NCBI RefSeq assembly: GCF_000758705.1
Contig: NZ_CP009287.1
Span: 3,658,001-3,722,000 of the forward strand
Direction of reading: 5' to 3'
DNA: 64,000 nt
Source of the DNA: Paenibacillus graminis
Lineage (GTDB): Bacteria; Bacillota; Bacilli; Paenibacillales; Paenibacillaceae
The position numbers were made by a program, and so were the translations under genes. Shown one piece after another: positions 62,646 to 64,000 of the stretch. How positions within the stretch are numbered: the stretch's first letter is position 1; each line of letters begins with the position of its first letter. The notes below the pieces were generated by a model. It worked only from the letters and a program-made list of their open reading frames with translations, was not told the DNA's origin and made no database searches.

Positions 62646-64000
62646 TTAATCTGCTGTTGCACTTGCCGTGACTGGACTGGAATTGTCCCTTCTTCCGACA
62701 GACTTGATCACCAGGTTATATTGTATCTCTGGATTTAAATGCTCGATAATGGTGCTGTATTGCGCCGTTCCCGGCTTTACCGGCACATAAAGGCTCCAAT
62801 GCTTGCTGATTTTATCATCCTTTTCATAAATACGGAATCCCCTCACCTGTTCCTTGCTGGTGAAAGGCGTTTTCCAGGTTAAAGTAGCCTTGGTCCCTTG
62901 AAGCTTCACCTTGAACTCCTCCACGGGAGCGGGTTTGGTATCCGTGCGTTTGATGCCGTAATGATCGTATACCTTTAGCCCGTTTTTTTCATATCCGGTC
63001 TTTCCTTCATCTTCCACAGCAGCCGTATAGGCATCAAATTGCAGAATTTGATCTGAAACCGACACATCCGTAAACATTTTTTTCTCCGGTTGCTTATTTA
63101 CTGCCGCAAAAAAGTCGTCATAGGGTTCGTTTTTGTAATAAAACTTGTTACCAAAAGCATTGGACATCAGATACACCGTTCCTTGAGGATTAACAACGTT
63201 CCCCGCCTCGTCTTTCTCCAGTTTTTTCGGATCTATAACTTTATCCCCATACATCTGGAAAGAACGCATATACATATGGTCGTGGGCCTCAAACACCATA
63301 TCGATGCCAAGCTCGTCAAAGACTGGAATCAGATTCTTTCTGTAAAATTTAACGCGATCCCCTTCCCATTGTGCGGAATTATCGCCGGATGCGTAAGGCG
63401 CCTTGTGAAATGCAACGAATTTCCACTTTTTATCAGACTTAGCGACTGTATTCCGCATCCAATTGATCTGGTTCCAGAACTGCTCATGCTTCTCATCCTC
63501 CCAGTTGACAGATCCATCTTCATTCAGCTTGCCGTCAAACTGGGAGTTGTACACCATGTAAAGGGCGTCTCCGTATTCAAAAGAATACACCGAGCCGTCA
63601 TGTGTTGCTTCCACCACTTTCCGGGGCAGATTGAAGTGGTTGTAGAAGTTGTTATTCACCGTGGTTTCATCCCCGTCCCAATCGGACACCTCATGTCCGC
63701 CCAGCACGGGAACGAAGGGCACTTTCATCAGAGACTGCTGTGCGAGCCCGAGCATCCACTGCCACTGCTCCTCCAGGTCACCGTTGTCGACCAAATCGCC
63801 GGCATTAATCAAAAATTTGGGATTGCCGATATGTTCATTTGCTTTTCTGAAGGTATCTGCCCAGGGTTCAAAACCCGGCTTGCTTGAAGCCTGCGAATCG
63901 GAGCCGACAATAAAATGATAGGGCTGAGAGGTCGCCGTATCAGTCTCGAATGATCCGGTGGAGCTCCAGACCGAACCGTCACCCACTCTGAATACATATG
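62646..64000 (-). CDS. Purple-acid-phosphatase-like metallophosphoesterase, 5' end outside window
   Basis: About 451 residues are visible and the frame is open at the right edge; the GTG at 63986 is an internal Val in a fibronectin-type strand (YVFRVGDGSVWSSTGSFET), so it is not the start. Phosphoesterase metal motifs: HFIVGSDSQAS (D), INAGDLVDNGD (GD-x-V-D), VLGGHEVSDW (G-x-H in place of the usual GNHE), VAFHKAPYASG and FEAHDHMYMRS (H-x-H). A C-terminal fibronectin III domain (EEFKVKLQGTKATLTWKTPF) follows. It is presumably a secreted phosphatase releasing phosphate from organic esters. Two key positions differ slightly from the textbook GNHE motif. Confidence 0.85.
   Translation of the reverse strand, partial: YVFRVGDGSVWSSTGSFETDTATSQPYHFIVGSDSQASSKPGFEPWADTFRKANEHIGNPKFLINAGDLVDNGDLEEQWQWMLGLAQQSLMKVPFVPVLGGHEVSDWDGDETTVNNNFYNHFNLPRKVVEATHDGSVYSFEYGDALYMVYNSQFDGKLNEDGSVNWEDEKHEQFWNQINWMRNTVAKSDKKWKFVAFHKAPYASGDNSAQWEGDRVKFYRKNLIPVFDELGIDMVFEAHDHMYMRSFQMYGDKVIDPKKLEKDEAGNVVNPQGTVYLMSNAFGNKFYYKNEPYDDFFAAVNKQPEKKMFTDVSVSDQILQFDAYTAAVEDEGKTGYEKNGLKVYDHYGIKRTDTKPAPVEEFKVKLQGTKATLTWKTPFTSKEQVRGFRIYEKDDKISKHWSLYVPVKPGTAQYSTIIEHLNPEIQYNLVIKSVGRRDNSSPVTASATAD

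Noticed and set aside
63984..63986. GTG at 63986 as start of the phosphoesterase
   Set aside because: The frame remains open to the window edge and reads a fibronectin-type strand across this codon, so the start lies outside.

Overview
The window looks like chromosome of an endospore-forming member of the Paenibacillaceae, most likely a Paenibacillus. The evidence is a five-gene spore-coat/alcohol-dehydrogenase operon in the order of Bacillus subtilis yraG-yraF-adhB-yraE-yraD, two sets of YesM/YesN-type two-component regulators next to LplB/LplC-type sugar ABC transporters, a Gram-positive rifamycin phosphotransferase, strong AGGAGG ribosome binding sites, many TTG/GTG starts, and intrinsic terminators throughout. 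I saw no rRNA, tRNA, CRISPR array, insertion sequence or prophage.

Layout. 0-3.2 kb: a tricorn-like S41 peptidase cut by the left edge, and an OmpR/histidine-kinase pair. 3.2-7.6 kb: a peptidase-E-like remnant, an FAD amino-acid oxidase-type enzyme, and the yra-like spore operon. 7.6-8.6 kb: a cluster of gene tails (GH2, GNAT, and a sugar-phosphate isomerase missing its middle). 8.8-15.1 kb: a GH127 beta-L-arabinofuranosidase-type enzyme, a dead HxlR regulator that keeps its operator, a small unknown protein, and an operon of a PEP-hydrolase-like TIM barrel, a Tm-1-like protein, and a second TIM barrel fused to an AraC domain, followed upstream by a GH2 N-terminal stub. 15.1-22.1 kb: YesM/YesN regulators and a sugar ABC transporter transcribed toward that operon. 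22.4-28.4 kb: response regulator, kinase, VanZ-type protein and FtsX-type ABC transporter. 28.7-31.4 kb: an intact GH2 enzyme divergent from an AraC regulator. 31.4-44.6 kb: a region rich in drug-resistance genes (DHA2 MFS pump with TetR, ANT(4')-type aminoglycoside nucleotidyltransferase, MARR-MATE pair, rph with an AIR-synthase-like gene, YobU/YobV-like pair, AdhA-like dehydrogenase with TetR). 44.6-51 kb: YmaF-like protein, small ORFs, a secreted stalk-domain protein, a LytTR/GHKL regulator pair and a secreted serine beta-lactamase-family hydrolase. 51-62.4 kb: an MFS pump with a short overlapping upstream ORF, and a complete N-glycan harvesting locus (GH85 endoglycosidase, lipoprotein, two permeases, YesN and YesM regulators). 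The right edge cuts a purple-acid-phosphatase-like phosphoesterase.

How it fits together. Two large minus-strand loci pair a membrane kinase/AraC regulator with a saccharide importer. The right-hand one has its own secreted glycosidase (GH85). The left-hand one has lost its GH2 partner and instead drives a Tm-1/TIM-barrel operon of unknown chemistry. Several genes here survive only as start and/or end pieces with their signals intact, which points to repeated short internal deletions. The least understood system is the Tm-1-like/TIM-barrel/TIM-barrel-AraC operon at 11.5-14.9 kb: its first two gene products correspond to the two halves of the tomato virus-resistance protein Tm-1. All family assignments come from reading motifs; no database search was run.
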